Positions 22,735 to 32,813 of a stretch of DNA of 64,000 nt are shown piece after piece (position 1 is the first letter of the stretch; each line of letters opens with the position of its first letter). The stretch comes from Platanthera guangdongensis (Eukaryota > Streptophyta > Magnoliopsida > Asparagales > Orchidaceae): positions 154,031,846-154,095,845 of the forward strand of contig CM077147.1 of NCBI GenBank assembly GCA_039583875.1, written 5' to 3'. Position numbers and translations under genes: made by a program. The notes beneath the pieces are model-generated. The model was not told the DNA's origin. It did not search any database and saw nothing but the letters and a program-made list of their open reading frames with translations.

Positions 22735-23918
22735 GTGGCGAGGAGTGGTGCTGGGCAGCCGGAGCCCCAGCAATCCAATGAGAGTGTCGCACCAGTTGAA
22801 GTGCCTACACCTCCCTCGGCGGAGACCATACAGATGGTGACAGAGACGGTTCTTGCGGTGTTACAGGCACAGCCTACGGGGCAGACAAGGCCTGAAGGAG
22901 TACCAGTACAGGCTGGTGCAAGGCAAGAGCGTGCTGCAGTTGTGGCAGAAGAGCAAGCAGCAAATGAGACACTAAAAAGCTTTATGGAGTTTCATCCACC
23001 TACGTTCGGTGGGGCTATTTTGCCAACGCAGGCGGAAGATTGGTTGGCTCGAGTAAAGAGAATCCTGACTGCAATCAGGATAGTGGAGGAGCAGAAAGTG
23101 ACTTTAGCCACTTTTCTGTTGGAAGGAGACGCGAGATTATGGTGGGATGAGATGGAGGTGCATCACTTGGAAAGTCGAGGATTAGCGGAGGTTTCAATGG
23201 ATGAATTCTCCTGATTGTTTCTCGCCAAGTATTTGCTAGTGTCGCAGCGGATTGCGATGAAGAATGAGTTTCAACGCCTGGTGCAGGGTGAGGCAGATAT
23301 TGATACGTATCTGCATGAGTTTACCAGACTTGGGCGATATGCGGGGTCTACATTTGATGAAGAGTCTCGAAAGATGAATCGATTTTATGAGGTACTGCAG
23401 GATGAGTTGAGGCTAGTACTCCCGAGTTCAGTGAATCAAGGCTTCCAAGCGTTGGTTGATACGGCTCGTGCTTTGGAGAAAGATTTGAAGCGGGTCCAAG
23501 AAAAGAAGAGGCTCGTAGTAGAAAAGCCAGAATTCAAAGTACCACAATCAGAGCAGTCAGAGTTCAGAAGGCGAGAGAAGAAAAGTTTAGGCCTGCTGAA
23601 TCAGCTCCGTCGATTGTTTCTTCGGGGGCGACTTATGGGCCAGGACGTGTTGATACACATATATGTTATAACTGCGGGAAGCGAGGACACATAGCAAAAT
23701 TTTGTTGGACTGCCCCTGCAGGAAGTAAGAAAAAGACAGGTGTGTCTTATGGCGAAAAGGATAAACCAGTGGTCGAGTCATCTGCATCTCGGACGCAACC
23801 TCGATTGCATCATATGGAAGTGCAAGAGCCGCAAAGCTCAATTGGTGACATTCAGCCTCGTGTGTTTAATTTGGCTTTGACACGAGAAATGCAAAATCGG
23901 GTGGCTGAGCGGAAGTAA
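22735..23918 (+). pseudogene. Element D gag
   Basis: Starts near 22735 with ARSGAGQPEPQ. The capsid domain shows FMEFHPPTFGG, DWLARVKRILTA and DARLWWDEMEV. A TGA at 23212-23214 falls where B and F keep arginine (EFS-stop-LFLAKYL). The frame continues to about 23694 and then shifts to a zinc knuckle from 23664 (CYNCGKRGHIAKFC). The protein ends LTREMQNRVAERK-stop at 23916-23918, the same terminal sequence as F, so this stop is probably native to the family. The role is packaging of the element RNA, with enzymes supplied in trans. Confidence 0.85.
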
Positions 23919-24322
23919 GAATAATGACTTGTATCACTTTGGGGATGTGAATAATGTTGACTCATGCGATGGTTGTGTGCATATATGTTAGCTGTTCTGT
24001 GACATGTTGAAATGTTGGTGCACACTTGTGATCTGGAAGTAATCGCTCGATTGTGCTATAGCTCGATGATGTGTTTGTTTCTCAATCACTTGATAAATTT
24101 TGTGGCTACATGTGCATAGATGGAAGCTAGGGATGTATACATGTGTTGTATGTTTGTTTAGTTTGTGTGATGCCTTGGGTGAGACAAGCTGCGGCCTCTG
24201 AGCTCAAACCCGGCTCGCCTCTTCGAGTGCTCGGTTGCAGTGGGTGCAACATTGCCTGATTATGTGGAGGATTGGAGTGAGCCAAATTTCGAGGACGAAA
24301 TTTCTTTAAAGGAGGGGAGGAT
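23919..24322 (+). other. Noncoding stretch between D gag and 3' LTR
   Basis: No pol-like translation in any frame. It ends with AATTTCGAGGACGAAATTTC, a hairpin that is nearly repeated in F (49415-49435), and the purine tract. The conserved end is probably the plus-strand priming region. Confidence 0.65.
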
Positions 24323-24880
24323 TGTAACACCTCTAGATCAAATTTGGGTTCAGGCTTGGTTGACACAACCTAGGACACGGGCGTGCCCTAGGGCGTATCA
24401 TCTTTGGGTTGAGCAGTTGAGTGTGGAATTGATGAAATTAGGCCGACGGAGGGAACACGCCAGGTGACATGGGTGTGACCCATCTGACACAGGCGTGTCA
24501 GTTGGTGTGTCCCCCCTGGTCGACGAACTGTGCTCGACGATTGTCGAGTAAGGCGTACACGGCCTGGGACACGGGCGTGTCCCAGGGCGTGTTTGCAGTA
24601 CACGACATGGGACACGGGCGTGTCCCATGCCTGTGTGTCTCTCGGGTGAAATTGAGATGTTGCTGAGTGACGTACACGGGTGGTCAACACGGGCGTGTCG
24701 GGCATGACACGGGCGTGTAGGGTATGACACGGGCATGTCACACGGCCATGTACTGGTTGGATTTGAGTCGATTGCCTGCCGCTTAAGTGACACGGCCTGT
24801 GACATGGGCGTGTCACAGGGCGTGTCAGGCCATGTTCAGCCTATTTTTGGGCAAATCTGTGCCGTTTGTCTCCCTTATCC
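24323..24880 (+). repeat. Element D 3' LTR, truncated
   Basis: TGTAACACCTCTAG onward matches 20419-20977 and stops after CCCTTATCC at 24880, where the 5' copy continues GGGATCC. About 1.6 kb is missing. The join to C sequence (TCTTATGAC) shares CTTAT with the left flank of D, compatible with a small-homology deletion. Confidence 0.8.
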
Positions 24881-25920
24881 TCTTATGACAACTTCGCCGA
24901 GAGCTCCCGGAGACCTCCAAACAAGGTGGAAAACTTCTCCTCTCCTCATTCCCTACCTTTTGGACGTATCGTATGAAAAGTTTGGCGGTCGGAGCGCCGC
25001 CGCGGCACCACCATGGTTGGAAAAAAATGCTCTGGAAGCATTTTTCCGGCGATGGTCGGCGGCGGCAGGCCGCCGGACCACCGTAGGAGCGAGCGCCCGG
25101 CCCTGGGAAGTTGGTCGAGCCATGGCCGGCCGACGGCCGGCCGGCGGCGGGGAAGGCCCATAAGGGCGGAGGGCTTCGGTACAGCGGGGTGGGGGAAGAT
25201 GAACAGTAATTAGTTTTTATATAAATTATATTATTATAATATTTATAAATATTATAATATTATAATTAATAATAGAATGATTTTTTTAGTGACTAAAATA
25301 TGCTCCTAGGAAAGAAATGTTGAACATGAAAAATGTTCCGCTAACTAAGGGCTTCCTCCAAAATAGTTTGAGAATTTTTGGAGTTGATTTGGTATTTTTA
25401 AAAGCCCAAATAAATTTATTTGGCCAAATTAAATGTCCAAAATTGCCCGAAGAATTTTGGAAAAATTACTAGGCTCATTTTAGGCTCTCTTAAAGGTTGT
25501 TTCAAAATTTGGGATCATGGTGAGAAGATTTGATATTTTTCCCAAATTATGGAAACCTAGGGTCGCGCTAGGTATTTATTACGCTCATTTTCCTCAAAGG
25601 TGAAAATTGGAGTGTGCGACCACGCCCCTTTTATTTAAATAAGTAGTTGAAACTATTATATCAATGAGAGTGGCCGAGGCAAGTGACTAAGCTCCGGGTT
25701 TTCTGAGATTTCGCAAAACCATCAAGTGCCTCGACTCTCGGGTGATTTGGGCACCCTCGGAAGATGAGAGCACGAGTGGTGAGTTATGAATTATTCTTGA
25801 TGAATAATAAGGGTGTACTCCTAACAAGCCCCTGATCTGATTAAGTCATAATTAATATGATGCAACCGAATTAATTGGATTTTAAAAATGGGTGTAACCC
25901 AAGGAAGCCCTTTAAAAATG

Positions 25921-26095
25921 AGAATGGAGATGGAACTGAATCCTTCCTGAGAATGGAGATGGAACTGAATCTCTCCTGAGAATGGAGATGGAACTGAATC
26001 TTTCCTGAGAACGGAGATGGAACTGAATGTGCCTCATGGGTGGAGATGGAACTGGAAAATCTCTCCTGAGAACGGAGATGGAACTGAAGCCTCCT
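25921..26095 (+). repeat. 29-bp tandem repeat in C 3' LTR
   Basis: About six copies of AGAATGGAGATGGAACTGAA plus TCTCTCCTG (starts 25921, 25950, 25979 and so on). The equivalent 5' LTR segment is off-window. Confidence 0.9.
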
Positions 26096-26189
26096 AGATG
26101 AAGTGGTTGGACTACTAACCATTTTCTTTATGATTATTCCAGTCTTGCACTGCTCCAGTTCCTTTATACTTTTCAGTTAAGTACTTTTA

Positions 26190-26375
26190 ATTCAGTACTA
26201 CTCCAGTTTCATACTGGTCAAGCTTATTTCAGTACTTTCATTTTAGTACTACTCCAGTCTCGTACTGGTCAAGCTTATTTCAGTACTTTCATTTTAGTAC
26301 TACTCCAGTCTCGTACCGGTCAAGCTTATTTCAGTACTTTCTTCTCAGTACTACTCCAGTCTCGTACTGGTCACA
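26190..26375 (+). repeat. 51-bp tandem repeat in C 3' LTR
   Basis: About four copies of the unit seen at 3786-4030, with the same CCAGTCTCGTACTGG stem-loop. The copy number appears one lower than in the 5' LTR. Confidence 0.85.
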
Positions 26376-26922
26376 TTTCATTCCAGCACATTAAATAAGC
26401 AGCATAATCACCGTACTTATTCTCATTGCAATTTACTATTATAGTCCCGGGTCCTGCTCTGACGAGCAGTCATCGTGCCTTAGTTGGGAATAACCGGAGT
26501 TGAAGTAGTCCTCCAGGTCTAGCCCCAAATAATGCGCACCCACGCTCCTTGTAGAAAGTAGAGCTGAGTGCCGACCCCCGAAGTCTAAGCCTAGTAGGGC
26601 AGGACGACGTAGACCCGATGTTTTATAATGTTTGCCTTTGTTTGATTGATTGTAAATTGCTTGCGGTGAAATGTGGTGGGTCAGTCCCTTCCGCAGACAA
26701 TTCGTACGGGTGGGGGAAGGTAGACGACTCAAGGCGACAGGGAGATGAGTACCAAGGGTGACCGACCGTTATATTCCCTGTTGGGTATCCTCCGCTGGTC
26801 GGCCAAAATGATTCGCCGGATGTCGCTCACATCCAAGAGTACACATGGTTGTACGTTAGGGCCTGGGGTTGTGCGGTACGATCACCCCCAGAAGTGGCAG
26901 AACTGGCTATTGTCACCGAAGG

Positions 26923-27019
26923 CCACATCGGTGAGGCCCGCGGGGCTCGCTACCCTGCTGGAACAGTAGCGGTCCAAACCACATCGGTGAGGCCCGCGGG
27001 GCTCGCTACCCTGCTGGAA
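26923..27019 (+). repeat. 56-bp tandem duplication at the break into element E
   Basis: CCACATCGGTGAGGCCCGCG onward occurs at 26923 and again at 26979. The second copy is cut after 41 bp by element E. C's 5' LTR has a single copy (about 4564). The join to E shares GGAA (27016-27019) with both parents. Confidence 0.9.
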
Positions 27020-27445
27020 AAGCACCAGTGGAACTTGTCAGTTTCTTGGTGACAGACTTGTCTCTTGGTTTTGCAAGAAACAAACTTCTGTGTCAACTTC
27101 AACTGCTGAAGCTGAATATATGGCTGCAGGCAGTTGTTGTTCACAAATCTTGTGGATTCAAAACCAACTCCTAGACTATGGCTACAACTTAGAGAAGTCA
27201 AAAATCTTTTGTGATAACACCAGTGCTATTTCTATAGCTCAAAATCCAGTCCTCCATAGTAGGACAAAACACATAGAAATTAGGCATCATTTTTTAAGGG
27301 ATAATGTTGAGAAGAATAAAATTGAACTTCAATATATCCCAACTGATTTGCAATGGGGAGATATTTTCACCAAACCCTTGGATGAAAAGAAACATACCTT
27401 CTTCCTAAATCAATGGGGAATGTTAGATGGAGGAAGTCTAAAATA
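27016..27445 (+). pseudogene. Element E copy 1: RNase H remnant
   Basis: Opens in mid-domain at KSTSGTCQFLGDRL and runs through SVSTSTAEAEYMAAGSC, DNTSAISIAQNP, HIEIRHHFLRDNV to a native stop just after GGSLK. The stop and spacing match copy 2 at 37995. Everything upstream of this point in copy 1 is missing. Confidence 0.9.
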
Positions 27446-27535
27446 ATATCCAAGATTTTAAAAGTTTAAAAATTGACCAAGAGTAGGCAAACATCTTGAT
27501 TTTTCTTAGTGTCTAGAGTGTATTTCTGGTCTCTG

Positions 27536-27800
27536 AACTGCGCTCGACGATATTCCCCCAGATCGTCGAATGGAGATCGACGATTTCCGAAATCGTCGAC
27601 CTGAGTTCAGCTTTTCTCAGATAGTGTTCAACTATCTCTTCCGGTCAACGATCGTCGAACAACGCTCGACGATTTTATTCTCTGAACGATTGTCGAACAG
27701 AGCTCGACGCTCTCCAAAATCGTCGAACGGAGATCGACAATATTGAAGACCCTTCAGATTCCTTTAGAAGCCCCGATCGTCGAACTGAGTTCAACGATCT
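27536..27800 (+). repeat. TCGTCGA..TCGACGA palindrome array before extra ORF, copy 1
   Basis: Repeated ATCGTCGAAC-3-GATCGACGAT-type inverted motifs (27546, 27575, 27640, 27690, 27770) between the pol stop and the extra ORF. Copy 2 has the same array at 38087-38350. Confidence 0.88.
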
Positions 27801-27824
27801 TTCCTTTTCTGCGTCGAACCCTAA

Positions 27825-27831
27825 TATAAAA
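27825..27831 (+). promoter_or_regulatory. Putative internal promoter (TATA) for extra ORF, copy 1
   Basis: TATAAAA about 25 bp after the last palindrome and 115 bp before the ATG, followed by a pyrimidine-rich leader. The same box is present in copy 2. TTTTTGCAG just before the ATG would also serve as a splice acceptor. Neither use is shown by the sequence alone. Confidence 0.5.
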
Positions 27832-27945
27832 TTCATTTTTCACCGTCGTTCTCATTTTGCGCTTTCGATCTCTCTGCAAAAATTCTCTTTCCCTCCAAAC
27901 ATCTCTACACTTGGTCGTTTTGTTTGTTGATTTTTGCAGGTAACC

Positions 27946-30912
27946 ATGACCGTCTCAGTTGTCGTTTTAGCCGCAATGAAATTCGATGCTGGATTTGATA
28001 TAGACATGGAGTCCTTCAGCACCACTGATCAAGTTTTTCAAGATATTCTGGAACTGTTCAAGGAGCAGAAGCTTGTTACCATCATGTCCACAAGAATCAA
28101 GTTGGCTGCTGATGAGATTAAGGAGTGGGTCTACACTGCCCACAACCAGGACCAAAACACAGTGGTCGGTTCAATTTCTGGAACCCAGGTACCTTTGACT
28201 CCTGCTATTCTGACAGAGGTTTTTGAATTAAGTTCTGGAAGAGATTCTGCTGAATTGTCTGGAGAGGAATTTTTTGATTTACTTGCAAGAATGGGTCACT
28301 CTGATGCTAACCCTAGCAAGCTGCTGAAGAAGAACCTAGCTGTGGAATATAGATTTTTGGCTGATGTAGTGGGAAAGGTTCTGCTGGCCAAGCATTCAGC
28401 ACATGATACTATCTCTAAGTATCAGCTGTGCTTGATGGGAGCCATTGTGGATAAGAAGCAATTGAACTGGGGAGAGGTCTTCTTTGACCTGATTAAGAAG
28501 AAGATAAATAAGAACTTTGTGAATTTTGGGAGGATCCTAGGGCTCTTTCTTCAGAACAGATGCCCTACCCTGCTAGTATCTTCTAGGATATATATTAATG
28601 CATCTAAGAGGCTATCATGTGCCCTATTTGGCAAATGGGACAGGCAGATAACCAAGCCCAGCAGGCCTTCTACAAGCACAACTTCAGGCACAAGGACTGT
28701 AATAGTCTCTTCCCCTCAAGTCTCTGCCCCTGCAGAAGACGTGCCTGCTGCTTCTCCTCCTCCTCCTCCTATTTCATCCCCTCCAGTTCCATCCACCATT
28801 CCAATTTCATCCACCATCATCATCTCCAGCCCATCTCCAACATCTATTCCATCTCCAATTCCAACTCTTCCTATAACAGAAGAAGTATTCCATCCATTAC
28901 ACCACTACCCTCACCCAGACATGGACACATCATCCACCATTCCCTCATTCAATCTTCTTGATGATTCCTTCATGGATTACTCACCTTCATCTCCTCCTGA
29001 GCTACCCTCCTCCTCCACATCTTACCAACAGCTTCTACAAGATATTATTGATCAACCCTCTTTCACACCCTCTATCTCAATACCACTGTCTTCCATTTCC
29101 ACAATACCCACACCTCAACCTTCACTTCCCCCATACACCAGATATCCACCACCATCACCAGTTGCTCCTCCATCCCTCTCTACCTCTGCTCAAGTCCCTG
29201 CTGAGCAAGTAGACATTCTTGCCCTAGCTGACAAGTTATATGAACTGCTAGCCCCCAGGCTATCACTTCTATTGGAGACCTCCTTGGCTCCACTCCTTCA
29301 GTCAGTGGCACTCCTTTCTGCCAGGCTATCCTCTCTCTTTCCTCAGGCAATCCCTTCCTCTGGGTGCCTTGATCCAGCTCTCTCTGAATCTAGGCAGGGG
29401 GAGATGCCTTATGAAGATGTGAGATTGCCTGCTGCTGCTGCTGCTGTTGTTATTCAAGCTCCAGTTTCAACTTCTCCAGTTGCTGTCTTCTCAGTAGACC
29501 TCAGGTCCTTATTATCAGTTTTTGATTCAGCTTATTTTAGTTGTCTTCCAGTGAGTAATGCAGTCCAGCCCTCAGAGGATCTTTCCAAGGCCATTGTGCC
29601 CTTCTCAAGTTGTGACACCAGTGTTATAACTTCATTTGTAAATTCAGTTTATGCTGCAAATAGTGTTGTTGTTTCTGTTGCTGCTGCTGTCAGTGATGAT
29701 GCTGTTGATGTTTCAGTGTCTGAGGATATGCAGACAGAGGCATATGATTTGGAGCCTACTGTTATTGCCGATGTTGTTCCAGCTGTTGTCACTGATGCTG
29801 AGGTTCCTGTATCTGAAAGTATCTTCTCTGAATCTGTTGCTGCTCCAGTTACTGCTGCTATTACTACTGCTGTTGCTACAACATCTGGCAGTACTATATC
29901 TGTTATGTCTGCTGCTGTTACAACTGCTGTTTCATCTGCTCCAACACAACAACAAAAAGAATATATGAAAAAGATTGATGCTTTATATGATGAGCAAAGC
30001 TCTGAGAGTGATGAATTTAAGACTGATTCTGATGATTCTTCTGCCACTATAGCCAGGAAAAGGAAGGCAAGGAGCAAATCTATGAAAAGAGTGCCTCCAG
30101 CCAAAGTCAAGGACACCAATGACATACCTTATTACATTCTTCATGACTGCCCTATTACTGAGCATTGGATGCAATACTCCAAGAACCAACTTAAAGCCAT
30201 GAAGAAGAAGAGGAAGTATGAGAAAGGATCTTCTCAGTTTCATCATCCTCATCCTCCTCCACCACCTCCTCATGATGCAGGTGCAGGTGGAAGCTTAGCT
30301 GCTCAACCTTCTGCTAAAAGCCAAACCCCCTATCAGCCTCATGCAAGATCTCATTATAGGGGAAGCCAGTCCAGAGGTTCTCAATCTAGAAGAGGAAACT
30401 ACAGAGGAAGCCAAAGGGAATTCCAAGTCAACTCAAAAGGCTATTCAAGACAACATCCATACTCTAGGGAAGGACAAGCTTCATCAAATACAACTTCAGG
30501 TCCTTTTCCCTACAAGTTAAAAGAAGTAGTCTCATCCAGAGCTCCTCAAGATAATCCTTCCAACAGATATGAGCCTCCAGTGCCCTTTGAGGATCCTAAA
30601 AACAATCCTACTGCATGAACTGCCAGAATGAAAGAATTAGCTGCCCTGGATCAAATTAATAAAGCTAATGAGCAAGGCAGAGATACCTCCAACATTACTA
30701 CATTGTCTGAACAAAGAAAGAAGGAACTGGAAAGATATGCCTCAAGCAAATTTTTTGATTCTGATAGATATATGGATCTGCATCCTGAAGCTGTGGTACC
30801 AAGGCCTAAACAACAAACCTCTTTAGGTGCAGCAGATGACAGAAGATCCAAAAAGGAAGCTCTCAATCCTAATAGGGAAATCAAACTTATAAAGAGCAAG
30901 GAGAAAGAATAA
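27946..30912 (+). pseudogene. Element E copy 1: extra ORF (SIRE-type, sometimes called envelope-like)
   Basis: About 990 codons, interrupted by TGA at 30616-30618 where copy 2 has TGG. The start is ATG 27946 in a good context (ACCATG). Residues 1-230 form a compact domain (KFDAGFDIDMESFSTTD, INKNFVNFGRILGLFLQNRC) recalling the putative plant transposon protein domain. A Pro/Ser-rich segment follows, then an Ala/Val-rich low-complexity region, a basic stretch ARKRKARSKSMKR that looks like a nuclear signal, YRGSQSRGSQSRRG repeats and a charged C-terminus. No signal peptide or clear membrane segment is visible, so the envelope label is doubtful. Confidence 0.8.
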
Positions 30913-31065
30913 CTCTGTAAGGTGATAATTGTTCTGATTTCTGATTTCTGTCTGGGATAATATATTTGTGATTCTGCTTTGTTGTTGTCTATTGTTGCTT
31001 TGTATGTTGTTCTTTAATTTCTCCAATTTCTGTAAATAGTAATCTTAACCCAAATAGGGGGAGAT

Positions 31066-32683
31066 TGTTGGAACACCCTATTACTAATTTGGGTCAGGAT
31101 CACTATATCTTTAGGAAACCTATTTTTGACCTCATTGTATAGATCTAAAGGTCAATTAGAATTGAGTCTAAGGGTTAGTAGTTAAGTTTGAAAGCTGCCC
31201 TCAAGACCAAGGTTTTTTAGTTTGGAGACTAAGTCATATCGTCGAGCTCAGTACGACAAATCGTTGAACTCCAATCGACGATCGTCTAGCTCAACTTTGA
31301 CGGATCGTCGAACTCCAATCGACGATCGCTGAGCTCAACGTCAACAAATCGTCGAACTCCTTTCGACGATCTGCGAGCTCAGTTCGACGATCTTGACTCC
31401 AGTTTTATTCTCTATCTCTGAGCTCAGTTCGATGATAGTTGAGCTCAGATCGATGATCTCTATTGCTGTATAAGTCCAAATCGCTGAGCTTAGTTTGACG
31501 ATAGTGGAGCTCAGTTCGACGCTTTTCTGAAGAGTTCGATGATTTTCAAGATTCAAATTCAGGATAGTTAAGGCGTTATTCTCAGCAATTAATTCAGAAG
31601 ATCTTATAGCCGTTTCCATTTATTCTGGACCAAGTTTCAAGGGATTATCAAGGAATGTTTCTTTGGACTTTCCCCAGAAGACAATTGCAATTAAGGAAGT
31701 CATTTAATGACAGGCTAACGGCTATTCTTGACAGAGGATCATTTTCCACTCAGCAAAAAGGAAACAAAAGACAAGATTTTTGAATCTCTCAAAAGACCTA
31801 TCAACAAGAAGAATAAGAAGAGAGTGATCAAGAACAAGAGAAAAAGATTCTCTGCTACAATTTTTCTCTGGAACAACATCTCTCTCAACAATCTCTCAAG
31901 AGAAAGCTGTAGTCATTCTCTGTCTCAAAGATCAACAAGAACACACACCAAAAGGAGATCAACAAATCTGAAATCTTCAGATCCCCTTTGATTCAAGTGT
32001 TCAAGGCCATCATCATTCAAGACTCCAGACACCTAACATTTCAGCTGTTTCTGAAATCATCATTTGCTGGAGATCACTTTCTGAAGGCCTATCACCCTAC
32101 AGCAAAGCTTCATTTCCTGAACATCTCAAGAACTCAGGGGGAGCTTTGACAAAATCAAATCCACATAGTCTTCTCAGCTGCTTTGAGAAAGAGAAGACTT
32201 TCATCACTCTCTCATCCCCATCTCTGTAAAGGGTTTTTCAAACTCCCTTCAAAAGTTTGTGCTTGGTTTTTGAGCACCTTATCAAAAGCACATTGGTGGC
32301 AAGACACCTGATCAGAAAATCTAGTTTGGTTTTGAGCACCTTATCAAAAGCTCATTGGTTCCCAGGACACCTGATCAACTCATCCTGCAGTGGATTCCTA
32401 CCTAGGGTGGTAGAAGAGTGGATGTACCCAAGTTTAGGGGAACCACTATAGCTCCTTGTGACTTCTGGCTTGCTTGTTTTTATTTTTGTTTCTATCTGTG
32501 ATCTGTGATTACTTAAGATCTGTGATTAGTTTCTTTTGTAGATTGTAATTAGATATCTATTGTGTTTAGATTTATTATTTGCTTCCCTGTTCACTCAGAT
32601 TGCAACAATTGTTGTAAAAAGTTTTTAAGCATCATACTCTATTCACCCCCCTCTAGAGTATATCAGATCTAGCTGCACTTTCA
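31066..32683 (+). repeat. Element E middle LTR (shared)
   Basis: TGTTGGAACACCC to GCTGCACTTTCA, 1,618 bp, preceded by the purine tract AGGGGGAGAT. Palindromes of the TCGTCGA/TCGACGA type fill 31240-31540. The downstream part has no clear TATA. Two short repeats GAGCACCTTATCAAAAGC lie near 32270 and 32335. The end TTCACCCCCCTCTAGAGTA is typical of SIRE LTRs. Confidence 0.93.
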
Positions 32684-32685
32684 AT

Positions 32686-32696
32686 TGGTATCAGAG
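32686..32696 (+). other. Element E primer-binding site
   Basis: TGGTATCAGAG starts 3 bp after the middle LTR, the initiator-Met tRNA site. The leader 32697-32813 contains nothing else. Confidence 0.88.
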
Positions 32697-32813
32697 GGAG
32701 GTTGGTTAAAAATACCACATCTCAGTGGTTGCACCGGCTAACACCTGAACCCCAAGATCCCTAGTTAGATCTGCTTGTTTTGATTTTGTTATTAGATTTG
32801 TTCTTCACAAATC

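Larger units (their letters stand above)
20419..24880 (+). mobile_element. Element D: gag-only LTR retrotransposon, 3' LTR truncated
   Basis: A 5' LTR (20419-22567), a mutated primer site (TGATATCAGAGTCAGG, 22571-22586), gag (22735-23918), a 404-bp noncoding stretch, a purine tract (GGAGGGGAGGA, before 24323) and a 3' LTR that stops after 558 bp. No protease, RT, RNase H or integrase trace is present between gag and the purine tract. F has the same plan. This corresponds to the non-autonomous class known as TR-GAG or LARD-like elements. Confidence 0.88.
24881..27015 (+). mobile_element. Element C 3' LTR, second segment
   Basis: From 26143 onward this matches C's 5' LTR (3733-4606). The earlier part is assigned to C by position only. 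It contains a GC-rich block with strong hairpins (24975-25190, for example GGAAAAAAATGCT/AGCATTTTTCC), an AT-rich block (25205-25275), a 29-bp tandem array and a 51-bp tandem array. Frames through the GC-rich block are not credible genes. Confidence 0.75.

Noticed and set aside
24735..25213. Open frames through the GC-rich block
   Set aside because: Low-complexity Gly/Arg/Ala composition in LTR sequence with strong hairpins; no domain, no conservation evidence.
29649..30273. Poly-Leu, poly-Val/Ala or Thr-rich open frames overlapping the extra ORF of E (also 40198-40801)
   Set aside because: Out-of-frame shadows of the low-complexity GCTGCT/GTTGTT region of the real ORF.
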